NCBI GenBank assembly: GCA_021495925.1
Contig: JAKEKT010000039.1
Location: forward strand, 243,838 to 307,837
From: Diplodia intermedia
Taxonomy: Eukaryota > Ascomycota > Dothideomycetes > Botryosphaeriales > Botryosphaeriaceae
DNA length: 64,000 nt
Reading direction: 5' to 3'
The notes under the pieces were generated by a model. The model had not been told where the DNA came from, made no database searches, and worked only from the letters and a program-made list of their open reading frames with translations. Below, piece after piece: positions 34,963 to 48,500 of this stretch; the stretch's first letter is position 1; the number at the start of each line of letters is the position of its first letter. Made by a program: the position numbers and the translations under genes.

Positions 34963-37900
34963 AACTTAGCCGTTAGGCTAGTCCCTAGAGTCGAGGAAAA
35001 GAGATTCGAAAGGTCGAGTTAATACTTCTTAAGCCCGTCTTTTAAGAGAACCCGAGGGCCTCTATAAAGAGAGTAAGAGAGAAGTAGATGGCGTAATATC
35101 TATCTAGCCGTACGGCTATATCTATACTAGTCGTTTTCGGCGTGGTTAAGGCGATAAAGATAAGACTTAAAGTAGCCGTGTCCGATCTTTAGTTAATAGA
35201 AGGCGGAGGCCGTTTCTCTAACTTTCGTAGAAGATTTAAGCCGCTACCCTACCTCTAAACTAAAGGTACGTTTATAGGGCGAGTCCGACGTCGATTTAAG
35301 CTTCGTTTTCTACTTCTCGTAGGTCTTCTACTTAACTTTACTTCGATAGAAGCTTAGAGAAGTAGAGGCTCTACTTAAAGAATACTTCGTAGCTCTTTTC
35401 GCGAGCCGATCGGCGTACTCGTTGCCTAGAACGTCCTCGTAGCCGGGGCACTATTCTAGAGAGACGGTATTCCCTCTAGCCCTTAGCGTTTTAGCTAATC
35501 TAATAGCCCGAATTTACTATGCTTACTCGGGCGTATTAGCGGGCTTACTTAGCCTAAGAATCGCGGCCTAGTTATTCGCGTAGATTCTTATATCTTTAGA
35601 GGCGTGCCCGGCTCTAACGACGAGTTTTAGGGCTATTACTAGCCCCTCTATCTCGCCGTTATATACTAGATTCTCGAAACCGAGGTTCTTATAAATCTAG
35701 CGCGCTAGGTCCTCTTTAGATTAGCTAAAGTCGAAGGCTACTACCCCGACCTCTACGTTTCCACCCGTAGATAGAACGGAGGCGTTAGAATAGATAGCTA
35801 TTCGATTAGAGGGTGCTTTCTTAACTTCGAGCGCGTAGGCCTTAGCCTACTTCTCTTTATTTAAGGGGCTAACCGTAGTCGAATAGAATAGTTCGAGTAA
35901 CTACGGCGAAAAGTAGAAGGGTTTAACTACTTCTAAAGACGCGGGTTACGTTTTTAAAAGAAGTTTAATCTTCTCTAACTACGTAGGTCTATCTAAAACC
36001 CGTCGATTTAGGTTAATCTTCTCTAGTTCGATTCGAATAGGGTAGGATTCTTCGAGTAAATTCGTTCTAAGAGCATATTTTCGTAACCGCTCGTTTAAAT
36101 AAATATCCGCTAGTAGGATTTCACTCTCTATTTCTAGGGGAATTATAGGGGCAGTCTTAAAAACCCCTAGAATCTTCCGTAGGATAAGATTCTAAAGGAC
36201 TCTAAATTAGCGGGTGAACTGCCTCTAATTTTTCTAGTAGATTTCGAAGCCGTAGTCTGCAACCGTAGTAACGCAAGCTAGATATAGCTAACGAACTACG
36301 TGGGGGGAAAGCCCTCTCTCGACGTTAGCTAGCCTAGAGAGGCGATAGAAGGCCGAACGGGCCTAGCTAATTCTTTTAGACACGTGCGTCTTAAAGATAA
36401 ACCCGTGGTCGAAGTAAATTTCTAGCTATTTAACCCATTCTTTAGGTTCTATTACGTTCCCCGTAGGGAGCGTAATCGAAATAGAACGAGGTTCCGAGTC
36501 TTTCTTAAAAGAACGGGCGAAGTAAATAAGCTCCGTCTTTTTTAGATCGAATTCGATATGGTTTTTCTATTCCCGCGTATAGAGTTTACCCGCCTTCTTC
36601 TCTAGAATCGCCTTATTACGTTTCTAGCTGCCGGAGCTAGCTATAAGCGCAATATCATCGATATAAGAGAGAAACGAAGCTTTAGAGGCGGAAAATAACT
36701 CTTAAAGATAGATTAGAAAGAGAATAGGCGAGACCGAACTTTCTTATAAAATACCCGTCTCTATCGGGCTAAACTCTTTCTTCTCTTCGTTAAACGCGAG
36801 GCTTAGTGTCCGTATAGATATAAACGATTTTATCTACGCGAGTAGGTTAATCGGCATGCCGATTCGAGCTATTATAGCTAGAAGTTATTTCTCGGCCACG
36901 TGGTTAAAGGCGCTTTTAACATTAAGAAAAAGTATAGAGGTCTTACGTTTAAGACGGCGATTCTTCTCTACTTTATTCGATAAAAGCATTGCGGCATCTA
37001 TCGCGGATTTCTTTAACCTTCCCCTAATTTAGATGTAATAAAGAAGGTCGGAGGTCTCCGCTAGATAGCCTAGCCTTTTAGCCGTAATTCGTTCTAGTAC
37101 TTTTTCGAGGTAATTAAGAAGAGAAATAATATAATAGAACTTCGGGTCCGCGGTATCGCTCTTTCTCTTACTTAGAATTGCCCCGGTAGCCGTACGCCAG
37201 CCCGTAGAATGATATCCGTAGGCGAATAGCGTAGAAAAGACCTTAGTAAAGGCGCCGGGCTCCGCTCTAAACGCATAAGTAATAATCTCTTACGTAATAG
37301 CGTCTAGTCCCGGCGTTTTCCCTTTAATTTGCGTGGAGCACGCATCTTCGATTTCCCTTAAACTAAGCTCCGGCCAGTCCTAGCGTTTAGGGACGTAGCT
37401 TTACCAGTTAAAAGGGGCGGTAGAAGAAGGCGGCGGAAAGAGCCTCTTTCTAAGGGCTAAATACTTCCCCTTAAAACTACCTTCTAGGCGTTTTCCCGCA
37501 TGCGTGTCGTGGCTAATCTTAGGGATTCTAGCATGCGTTCTAGGCTTAGTATAAGCCATAGCCTTAAAGATAGTCTCGAGGGTTTCTTTTTCTAGAAAAG
37601 AATTCTAGTGTTCGCGTTTAGCCCTCTTAACCGCTTCGAAGTAGGTATTTCGACTATTTAGATACCTTCGCTTATTCTCTTCCGTGCGTAGAGATTTAAA
37701 AGCGTCGGCCTCTCTTTATAGTCGTCTTCGTTCTTCTAAAAGCTCGTCCAACTACTACGGTTTAGATCGAGCTTCTAGTTTTAATCGGGAAATAGAAAGG
37801 TCCGCCGCGATAGATATAGCCTAGTTAAGGCTTGCCCCTAGAGCATCTAGCGCGGGTATTTAGCGGATCGAGCCTTCTATTAAGTCTTTAGAGATATCTT

Positions 37901-38745
37901 TCGATAAGAGGTTTAATTCTAAGCTTTTTAGGGCCTTAAATACCACCGTCTCTACCTATTATTTAAAGATTTCCTAAAACTTAGGCCAGTCGGCCTTTCC
38001 CGTATTAAATCTAGCGGTAGTGGCTACCGTAGAAGGTCCCGTATAGCCGGCCGGTTCTAGACTAAATAGAATTACCTTATAATCGAAGCCGAAGTCCGCG
38101 ATCGTTTACTAGTCGATAATTCTATTAGCTAAGACCGGCGTAGTAAGTATAAGGTCGATAATCGTCTCTCTTTCTAGATAGGGGCGGTAAAAGATACCCT
38201 CGCCCTCTTCGTTTAAGAGAGATAGATCGTTTTCTTCTAACTATTCTACTAGCCGGTTGGCGCTAGATAAGGGGGGAGATTCTAAATCCCACTAAAGATG
38301 ATGAATATTAAAATCCCTAGCTACTATAGCCTGCGTTCTAAGGGATTATTATTATAGAACGCGTTCTAGAGTAAGCCGGAAATCGTTGCCCGTTTAATTC
38401 TTCTAGTTATATAAGTTAAGTAGCTTAAACTTTAACTTTCGCTACTCTATACTTAGAATTATTAGATCGGGACTTTACTAGAATCCGGCCTCTAAATTCA
38501 CCTTCGTTCCCCTAAGAAAGCGGGAGACGTAGGTTAGTATTCGAGGCCTTAGATCGGAAGAATAGACCGATAGAATTTAAACGAATAAGAGGTGATTAAT
38601 CGACTAAAAGCCTAAGTTCTCGTAGGGTAAGATATACGGTTCTTAATAAAGAACGAGGTCTATCTTTAACTCTACTACGATGTCTAGAATAGATTCCGTT
38701 ATCGAAATGCTTCTATTTAAGTTGGCTTATAGAACTCGTAAAGAA
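34963..38745 (-). pseudogene. LINE-4 ORF2: endonuclease, reverse transcriptase, RNase H (degraded)
   Basis: Read right to left. The AP-like endonuclease starts near 38,735 with ANLNRSISITESILDIVVEL and KIDLVLYQEPY; it ends near 38,090 with a FDY in place of the family's SDH, a His-to-Tyr RIP change. Reverse transcriptase has the catalytic YIDDI at 36651-36665. RNase H begins IAIYSNAS (YSNAS at 35778-35792); the expected Asp is Asn, which a TG-to-TA change explains. In-frame stops are TAG or TAA at former Trp and Gln codons. The 3' limit is approximate. Non-functional as it stands. Confidence 0.82.
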
Positions 38746-38759
38746 CTTATTTAAAATAG

Positions 38760-40110
38760 GTTTATTTAGAGTTCTTTAGAATATTTCTTGGCCCTCTTAG
38801 CTTCTTCGCCTTAACGAAAACGCCGTAAACGTAGAGACGTTTAGAGATGGCCTTTCGAGCCTCTTCTTCGGTCTCGAACGCGAGAACTAGCGAGCCCGTA
38901 GACTGCTCCGCTCTTCTAGCCTCTAGCGTAAGCTAGTAGAGGGCACCGATAACCTTTAGACCGTCGTTATAGACCTCGATTTCTATCCGAATAGCCTCGC
39001 TAAAGTCCTCGCGGGAGAGGGTCGAAAGGTCTCGCGTAGGCACGCTATATACGGCTATCTTATACTACGTGCGGTTTTCCGTAATTAACCGAGTAGAGAT
39101 AACCCGATTAATTATCGTCTTATTCTTTAAAAGAAATTCGGCGGAGAAGTCCTCGTATACGATAAGTACGATGTTCTTTTTCGGCGAGAGAGAGACCGTT
39201 ACGATCGTAGGTCTCGTTCTCTTAAGCTAGTTCGAAAACGCCTTATTAAAGGCGTTTCGTAGTCTAAAGAACGAGAAGTCCGCGATTTCCGTAGCCGGCG
39301 TAAGAACGATCTACCGCGTAACTTTCTTAGGCGTAGAGGCCTTCGACTTCTTCTTTAAAGAAGGGGTAATCTATAGCCCTTCTTTCGACGCGGCGGTGGC
39401 AGCCATCGAGACATACGTAGATTGGCTAGACACTACGATCGGCTGCTACGTGGGCTTCGGGCGTTACGGGGTTAGAGGGGTAGCCCTTTACGAGGCCTAG
39501 TTCGAGGAAATAGCGATAGCGGACTTAGATAAGTCCTTTATTTTCTTCGCGAGGTCTACCGCGGTCTTTTCGAGGGCTCGAACTTACGTAGTAAGAACCG
39601 CGCTAGTCTTATCTACGGTTTTACCCGTCTTAGTGTACTACCGTACGATCTCGATTAGGTCTAGAATAGACCTCTATTTTTCCCCGAAAGAGGCGAGATC
39701 CGCGGCCTTAACTAGAAGGCCGAGTGCGTATTCTACGGCCTCTTTCGACGACCGTAGATTTATTCCGAGTTGTCGTACGTTCTCGATATTCGGGTCGATA
39801 CGAGATTCGAAGGCGAATTAAGAGTTCGACATTTCTTTCTTCGCGGGGGGAGTTAGTATAACCCTTAGAAAGGGCCGTTTCTTACGTAGATTCTCTTACG
39901 AAAAGAGATTTTCTGCGGGTTTAGAGGCCGAGAGGTCTAGCGTAGCCACTACTAAAAGGGGCGTAGGCGTAGTCGGGGGGTCCTCGAAGTTTTTTATGGC
40001 CGTATTTATAGCCTCGGAGTCTATATCCTGCGTTAGGAAAGGTAGGGTAGGGCTCGAAGAGGGTAAATCCTACTTCGGAGAAGGTATTCTAGGTCCGAAA
40101 GGGGATTTCT
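38760..40110 (-). pseudogene. LINE-4 ORF1, nucleic-acid-binding protein (degraded)
   Basis: Minus-strand frame upstream of the endonuclease, interrupted by TAG/TAA only. Readable segments include helix-rich, charged stretches such as RSSKEAVEYALGLLVKAADL and ALEKTAVDLAKKIKDLSKSA, consistent with the coiled-coil RNA-binding ORF1 protein of LINEs. Zinc knuckles expected near the C-terminus cannot be shown because Cys codons decay to Tyr under RIP. Limits are approximate. Confidence 0.6.
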
Positions 40111-40735
40111 AAGCTCTTTCTATAAGGAAAACGTGTAGAAATAATAGAAATAGACGAGGAATAGACTAGAAGTAAATTATTAGCTTTAGTTTCGTCTAAA
40201 CTAAGCCGTAAATAAAAGAAACCCGGGCCGAGGCGAGGGCTTTTCTTAATTACTTACTCTCTAGAAGTAAACGAAGGGGCCGATGAGGCTAGCGCGGATG
40301 TTAGAGGTTCCGGAGAACCGAGTGGCGCCTTAGCGTTAAGCTCGGACCGTGCGAAGCGTCTATGCACGTAAAACTCTTTAGTAAGGCCTAGAGAAGGGGC
40401 TTCTAGTAGGCTTTAGAGTAGAATTTCCGGGCGCAGAAAAGAGCTATCGAAATATAACTTTAGAAACGGATTTCTTAGTGCCGTGCGGTCCTCTATGCGA
40501 AGTTTAGGGCGAATTTAAGTGGTTTTCGAGGGTGGGGGGGGCTACGGAGCTCTAGCTAGCCTAGCACTATCTAGAGCACCTCTTTTTCCACGTACCACGC
40601 AATAGCGCGTACGTCTACGAAGCTAAGAATCGAGGTTCTAGCTAAGAAAATCGAGGGCTTTCGAACGGTACCGGTCTTAGCGTAATTCTCGAGGGTCGAA
40701 TTCGAAGGTATAGTGCGCTATAAACTTAGCCGTTA

Positions 40736-42518
40736 GACTAGTCTCTAGAGTTAAGAAAAAGAGATTTAAAAGGTTAAGTTAATACTTCTTAAGCCCATCT
40801 TTTAAGAGAACTCGAGGGCCTCTATAAAGAGAATAAGAGAGAAGTAGATAGCGTAATATTTATTTAGCCGTATAACTATATCTATACTAGTCGTTTTCGG
40901 CGTAATTAAGACGATAAAGATAAGACTTAAAGTAGTCGTATTCGATCTTTAGTTAATAGAAGGCGAAGATCGTTTCTCTAACTTTCGTAGAAGATTTAAG
41001 CCGCTATTCTATCTCTAAATCGAAGATACGTTTATAGAATAAGTTTAATATCGATTTAAGCTTCGTTTTCTACTTCTCGTAGGTTTTCTACTTAACTTTA
41101 CTTCGATAGAAGCTTAGAGAAGTAGAGGCTCTACTTAAAGAGTACTTTATAGCTCTTTTTATAAGTTAATTAGTATACTCGTTATCTAGAACGTTCTTAT
41201 AGCTAAGATACTATTCTAGAGAGACGGTATTCTCTCTAGCTCTTAGCGTTTTAGCTAATCTAATAGTTCGAATTTACTATACTTACTCGGGCGTATTAGC
41301 GGGCTTACTTAGTCTAAGAATCGCGGTCTAGTTATTCGCGTAGATTCTTATATCTTTAAAGGCGTACTCGGCTCTAACGGCGAGTTTTAGAGCTATTACT
41401 AGCTTCTCTATCTCGTCGTTATATACTAGATTCTTAAAACTAAGATTCTTATAAATCTAGCGCGCTAGATTCTCTTTAGATTAGCTAAAGTCGAAGACTA
41501 CTATCTTAACTTCTACGTTTTTATTCGTAGATAGAACGAAGGCGTTAGAATAAATAGCTATTTAATTAGAGAATACTTTCTTAACTTTAAGCGCGTAGGT
41601 CTTAGCCTACTTCTCTTTATTTAAGAGACTAATCGTAGTCGAATAGAGTAGTTCGAGTAACTATAGCGAAAAGTAGAAGAATTTAACTACTTCTAAAGAC
41701 GCGAATTACGTTTTTAAAAGAAGTTTAATCTTCTCTAACTACGTAGATCTATCTAAAATCTATTAATCTAGATTAATCTTCTCTAGTTCGATTTAAATAG
41801 AATAGAATTCTTTAAGTAAATTTATTCTAAGAGTATATTTTCGTAACTACTCGTTTAAACGAATATTTACTAGTAGAATTTTACTCTCTATTTCTAGAGA
41901 AATTATAGGGATAGTCTTAAAAACCTCTAGAATCTTTTATAGAATAAGATTCTAAAGAACTCTAAATTAGCGAATAAACTACCTCTAATTTTTCTAGTAG
42001 ATTTCGAAGTCGTAGTCTATAATCGTAGTAACGTAAGCTAAATATAGCTAGTAAATCGCGTAGAAGAAAAGCTCTCTCTCGACGTTAGCTAGTCTAGAGA
42101 GACGATAGAAGGTCGAACGGGCCTAGCTAATTCTTTTAGATACGTGCGTCTTAAAGATAAACTCGTAGTCGAAGTAAATTTCTAGCTATTTAATCTATTC
42201 TTTAGATTCTATTACGTTTCTCGTAGAAAGCGTAATCGAAATAGAACGAGGTTCTAAGTCTTTCTTAAAAGAATAAACGAAGTAAATAAGCTTCGTCTTT
42301 TTTAGATCGAATTTAATATAGTTTTTCTATTTTCGCGTATAGAGTTTACTTATCTTCTTCTTTAGAATCGTCTTATTACGTTTCTAGCTATCGAAGCTAG
42401 CTATAAGCGTAATATCGTCGATATAAGAGAGAAACGAAGCTTTAGAGGCGGGAAATAACTCTTAAAGATAGATTAGAAAGAGAATAAACGAGACTAGACT
42501 TTTTTATAAAATACCCGT
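40736..42518 (-). mobile_element. LINE-3, fragment 2 of 4 (RNase H to RT)
   Basis: Resumes after the second LINE-4 duplication and is collinear with LINE-4 from 34,980 to about 36,760. The YIDDI motif is intact at 42411-42425. It ends in TATAAAATACCCGT, where LINE-5 entered. Heavily RIP-mutated. Confidence 0.87.
42505..42518. repeat. Target-site duplication of LINE-5
   Basis: TATAAAATACCCGT here matches TATAAAATATTTAT at 49026-49039. All four differences are C-to-T or G-to-A, so the two copies were identical at insertion and then mutated independently. Confidence 0.8.
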
Positions 42519-45500
42519 TATAAAAAAGATATATATCTTCGAATTCGATTCTTAAGAATTACGCTAAGACTAATATTATTTAAAAGCCCTCGATTTTCTA
42601 AGCTAGAATCTTAATTCTTAGCTTTATAGACGTACGCGCTATTACGTAGTACGTAAAAAAAGAGATATCTTAAATAGTACTAGACTAGCTAGAGCTTCGT
42701 AGCTCTTTCTACTCTTAAAAACCACTTAAATTCGCTCTAAACTTCGTATAGAGAATCGCACGGCACTAAGAAATTTATTCTTAAAGTTATATTTTAATAG
42801 CTCTTTTCTACGCCCGAGAATTCTATTTTAAAGCCTACTAGAAGCCTCTTTTCTAGGCCTTATTAAAGAGTTTTACGTATATAGACGCTTCGTACGGTTC
42901 GAGCTTAACGCTAAGACGCTACTCGATTTCTTAAAATCTTTAATATTCGCGTTAGTCTTATCGGCCTCTTCGTTTACTTCTAGAGAGTAAGTAATTAAGA
43001 AAAGCCCTCGCCTTAATCTAGATTTCTTTTATTTACGGCTTAGTTTAGACGAAATTAAAGCTAATAATTTACTTCTAGTCTATTTCTCGTCTATTTCTAT
43101 TATTTCTATACGTTTTTCTTATAGAAAGAGCTTAGAAATTCTCTTTTAAATCTAGAATATCTTCTTCGAAGTAGAATTTATCTTCTTCGAGCCCTACTCT
43201 ATCTTCTCTAATATAGAATATAGACTTCGAGACTATAGATATAACTATAGAAAACTTTAAGAATCTTTTAACTACGCCTACGTCTCTTTTAATAGTAGCT
43301 ACGCTAAACCTCTTAACCTCTAAACCCGCGAAAAATCTCTTTTCGTAAAAGAATCTACGTAAGAAATAGCTCTTTCTAAGAGTTATATTAATCTCTTTCG
43401 CGAAGAAAGAAATATCGAACTCTTAATTTATCTTTAAACCTCGTATTAACTTAAATATTAAGAACGTATAATAACTTAAAATAAATCTACGATCGTTAAA
43501 AAAGACCGTAAAATACGTACTCGGCCTTCTAGTTAAGACTATAAATCTTACTTTCTTCGAGAAAAAATAGAGGTCTATTTTAGACCTAATCGAGATTATA
43601 CGATAGTATACTAAGACGAATAAAACTATAAATAAGATCGGCGCGGTTCTTACTACGTAAGTTTAAGCCCTTAAAAAGACCGCGGTAAACCTCGTAAAGA
43701 AAATAAAGAACTTATCTAAGTTCGCTATTACTATTTTCTTAAACTAGATCTTATAAAGAACTACTTCTTTAACTTCGTAACGCTCGAAGCCTACGTAGTA
43801 GTCGATTATAGTATCTAGTTAATCTACGTATATCTTAATAGCTACTACTATCGCGTTAAAAGAAGGGCTATAGATTATCTCTTCTTTAAAGAAGAAGTTA
43901 AAGGCCTCTATATTTAAGAAAGTTACGCGGTAGATTATTTTTACGTTAGCTACGAAAATCGCGAACTTCTCGTTCTTTAGACTATAAAACGCCTTTAATA
44001 AGACGTTTTCGAACTAGCTTAAGAGAATAAGACCTATAATTATAACAATCTTTCTCTCGTCGAAAAAGAATATTATACTTATTATATATAAGAACTTCTT
44101 CGCCGAATTTCTTTTAAAGAATAAGACGATAATTAATCGAATTATCTCTACTTAATTAATTATAAAAAACCGTACGTAATATAAGATAGCCGTATACGAC
44201 GTATCTACGCGAGACCTTTTAATTCTCTTCCGCGAGAACTTTAGCGAGGCTATTCGAATAGAAATCGAGATCTATAATAACGGTCTAAAGATTATCGATA
44301 TTCTCTACTAGCTTACGCTAGAGACTAGAAGAGCGAAGTAGTCTATAGACTCGCTAGTTCTCGCGTTTAAGACTAAAGAGAAGACTTAAAAGACTATTTC
44401 TAAACGTCTTTACGTTTACGACGTTTTTATTAAGGCGAAGAAGCTAAGAGGGCCGAGAAATATTTTAAAGAACTCTAAATAAACTTATTTTAAATAAGTT
44501 CTTTATAAGTTCTATAAGCTAACTTAAATAGAAGTATTTCGATAACGAAATTTATTCTAGACATTATAGTAGAGTTAAAGATAGACCTTATTCTTTATTA
44601 AGAATCGTATATCTTATTCTATAAAAACTCGAGCTTTTAATTAATTAATTACTTCTTATTCGTTTAAATTCTATTAGTCTATTCTTTTAATCTAAGACCT
44701 TAAATACTAATCTACGTCTTTCGCTTTCTTAGAGAAACGAAGATAAATTTAGAGGTCGAATTCTAGTAAAGTTTTAATCTAATAGTTCTAAGTATAGAGT
44801 AGCGAAAGTTAAAGTTTAAGCTACTTAACTTATATAACTAGAAGAATTAAACGAATAATAATTCTTAGCTTACTCTAGAACGCGTTCTATAATAGTAATT
44901 TCTTAGAACGTAGACTATAGTAGTTAAGAATTTTAATATTTATTATTTTTAGTAGAATTTAGAATCTCTTTTCTTATCTAGCGCTAATCGACTAGTAAAA
45001 TAATTAGAAGAAAACGATCTATCTCTCTTAAATAAAGAGAACGAGAATATCTTTTATTATTTTTATCTAGAAAGAGAGACGATTATCGATCTTATACTTA
45101 CTACGTCGGTCTTAGCTAATAAAATTATCGACTAGTAAATAATCGCGGACTTCGATTTTAATTATAAGATAATTCTATTTAGTCTAGAATCGGCTAGCTA
45201 TACGAGACCTTCTACGATAGCTACTATCGCTAGATTTAATACGAAAAAGACCGACTAGTCTAAGTTTTAGAAAATCTTTAAATAATAGATAGAGACGATA
45301 ATATTTAAGGCTCTAAAAAGCTTAAAATTAAACCTCTTATCGAAAGATATCTCTAAAGACTTAATAGAAGGCTCGATCCGCTAAATACCCGCGCTAGATA
45401 CTCTAGAGATAAGTCTTAACTAGACTATATCTATTACGATAAACCTTTCTATTCTTCGATTAAAACTAGAAGCTCGATCTAAACTATAGTAGTTAAACGA

Positions 45501-48500
45501 GCTTTTAGAAGAACGAAGACGACTATAAAAAGAAACTAACGCTTTTAAATCTCTACGCACGAAAGAGAATAAGCGAAGATACTTAAATAGCTAAAATATC
45601 TACTTTAAAGCGATTAAGAGGGCTAAACGCGAATATTAGAATTCTTTTTTAAAAAAAGAAACCTTCGAGACTATCTTTAAGACTATAACTTATACTAAGT
45701 CTAGAACGTATACTAGAATTTCTAAGATTAGCTATAATACGTATATAGAAAAACATCTAGAAGATAGTTTTAAGAAAAAGTATTTAGCTCTTAGAAAGAA
45801 ACTCTTTTCGCCGTTTTCTTCTATCGTCTCTTTTAACTAGTAAAGCTACGTCTCTAAATACTAGAACTAGTCGAAGCTTAGTTTAAGAGAAATTAAGAAT
45901 ACGTACTCTACGTAAATTAAAGAAAAAACGTCGAGACTAGACGCTATTACGTAAGAGATTATTACTTATATATTTAGAGCGAAGCCCGGCGTCTTTAATA
46001 AGAATTTTTCTACGCTATTCGTCTACGAATATTATTCTACGGGCTAGCGTACGGCTATTAAGGTAATTCTAAGTAAGAAAAAGAGCGATATCGCGAATTT
46101 AAAGTTCTATCGTATTATTTCTCTTCTTAATTACCTTAAAAAAGTACTAGAACGAATTATAACTAAAAGACTAGACTATTTAGCGAAGACCTTCGACCTT
46201 CTTTACTATATCTAAATTAGAGAAAGATTAAAGAAATTCGTAATCGATATCGTAATACTTTTATTAAATAAAGTAGAGAAGAACCGCCGTCTTAAACGTA
46301 AGATCTTCGTACTTTTTCTTAATATTAAAAGCGTTTTTAACTACGTAGCTAAAGAATAACTTCTAGCTATAATAGCTCGAATCGATATATTAATTAATCT
46401 ACTTACGTAGGTAAAATCGTTTATATCTATATAAATACTAAGCCTCGCGTTTAACGAAGAGAAGAAAGAGTTTAGTCTAATAAAAATAAGTATTTTATAA
46501 GAAAGCTTAGTCTCGTCTATTCTCTTTCTAATCTATCTTTAAGAGTTATTTTTTATCTCTAAAGCTTCGTTTCTCTCTTATATCGACGATATTACGCTTA
46601 TAGCTAGCTTCGGTAGCTAGAAACGTAATAAGACGATTCTAGAGAAGAAGACAAATAAACTCTATATACGAGAATAGAAAAACTATATTAAATTTAATTT
46701 AAAAAAGACGAAGCTTATTTACTTTATCTATTCTTTTAAGAAAGACTCGAAATTTTATTCTATTTCGATTACGCTTTCTACGAGAGACGTAATAGAATCT
46801 AAAGAATAAGTTAAATAGCTAGAAATTTACTTTAACTACGAGTTTATCTTTAAAACGTACGTATCTAAAAGAATTAGCTAGATTTATTCGGCCTTCTATC
46901 GTCTTTCTAGACTAGCTAACGTTAAGAAAAGGCTTTTCTTCTACGCGATTCGCTAGCTATATCTAGCTTACGTTACTACGATTATAGACTACGGCTCTAA
47001 AATCTACTAGAAAAATTAGAAGTAGTTTACTCGCTAATTTAGAGTTCTTTAGAATCTTATTCTACGAAAGATTCTAGAGGTTTTTAAGACTACCTCTATA
47101 ATTTCTCTAGAAATAGAGAGTAGAATTTTATTAGCGGATATTCGTTTAAATAAGCGATTACGAAAATATACTCTTAGAACGAATTTACTTAAAGAATTTT
47201 ACTCTATTTAAATCGAACTAGAGAAGATTAATCTAGATTAATAGATTTTAGATAGACCTACGTAGTTAGAGAAGATTAAACTTCTTTTAAAAATATAATT
47301 TACGTCTTTAGAAGTAGTTAAACCCTTCTACTTTTCGCTATAATTACTTAAACTACTCTATTCGACTACGATTAGCCTCTTAAATAAAGAGAAGTAAACT
47401 AAGACCTACACGCTTAAAGTTAAGAGAATACTCTTTAATTAAATAGCTATCTATTCTAACGTCTTCGTTCTATCTACGAATAGAAACGTAGAAGTTAGAA
47501 TAGTAGTCTTTAACTTTAGCTAATCTAAAGAGAATCTAGCGCGCTAGATTTATAAGAACCTCGATTTCGAGAATCTAGTATATAATAACGAGATAGAGAG
47601 GCTAGTAATAGTTCTAAAACTCGTCGTTAGAGTCGGGTACGCCTCTAAAGATATAAGAATCTACGCGAATAACTAGGCCGCGATTCTTAGACTAAGTAAG
47701 CCCGCTAATACGCCCGAGTAAGCATAGTAAATTTAGGCTATTAGATTAGCTAAAACGCTAAGAACTAGAGAAAATACCGTCTCTCTAGAATAGTATCTCG
47801 ACTACGAGAACGTTCTAGATAATAAGTACGTTAATCGACTTACGAAAAGAGCTATAAAGTACTCTTTAAGTAAAGCCTCTACTTCTCTAAGCTTCTATTA
47901 AAGTAAAGTTAAATAGAAGACCTATAAGAAGTAGAAAACGAAGCTTAAATTAACGTCAAACTTACTCTATAAACGTATCTTCGATTTAGAGATAAAGTAG
48001 CGACTTAAATCTTCTACGAAAGTTAGAGAAACGGCCTTTATCTTCTATTAACTAAAGATTAAATACGACTACTTTAAATCTTATCTTTATCGTCTTAACT
48101 ACGCCGAAAACGACTAGTATAAATATAGTCGTACGACTAAATAGATATTACGCTATCTACTTCTCTCTTACTCTCTTTATAGAGGCCCTTAAGTTCTCTT
48201 AAAAAACGGGCTTAAGAAGTATCGACTTAATCTTTTAAATCTCTTTTTCTTAACTCTAGAGACTAGTCTAACGGCTAAGTTCTTAGAATAAATAAAGATT
48301 ACTATTAGACGATAATAATTAAATAACTTATCTAATAAGATCTAAATACGTATCGCTAGACGCTTATTTATACTTATTTCTTTCTTTTATTCTCTTCTTC
48401 TACTTCTTCTCGTTCTCGGCGCCCTCGCCGCTTTCGATTTAGAGTAGAAACGGACGAGAACCGAAGAAAAACGACTAAATAGCGGGTATTTAAGCTTAAG

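Larger units (their letters stand above)
34220..40722 (-). mobile_element. LINE-4, full-length and least RIP-mutated copy
   Basis: 6,503 bp between exact 13-bp duplications. On the minus strand it reads from the 5' end near 40,722 through a leader of about 600 bp, ORF1, ORF2 (endonuclease, RT, RNase H), a 3'UTR and a (TAAA)n tail at 34,220-34,240. Domain order and the RNase H after RT fit the Tad1 clade of fungal LINEs. It keeps many CA/TG dinucleotides (for example around 34,320 and 35,400) and is visibly more GC-rich than the copies around it, yet most frames are broken by TAG/TAA from RIP. It sits in the 3' region of LINE-3. Confidence 0.9.

Noticed and set aside
39633..39821. Plus-strand frame of 62 codons inside the AT-rich block
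   Set aside because: It lies antisense to ORF1 of LINE-4, exists because that copy is less RIP-mutated, and shows no motif. Treated as a chance frame.
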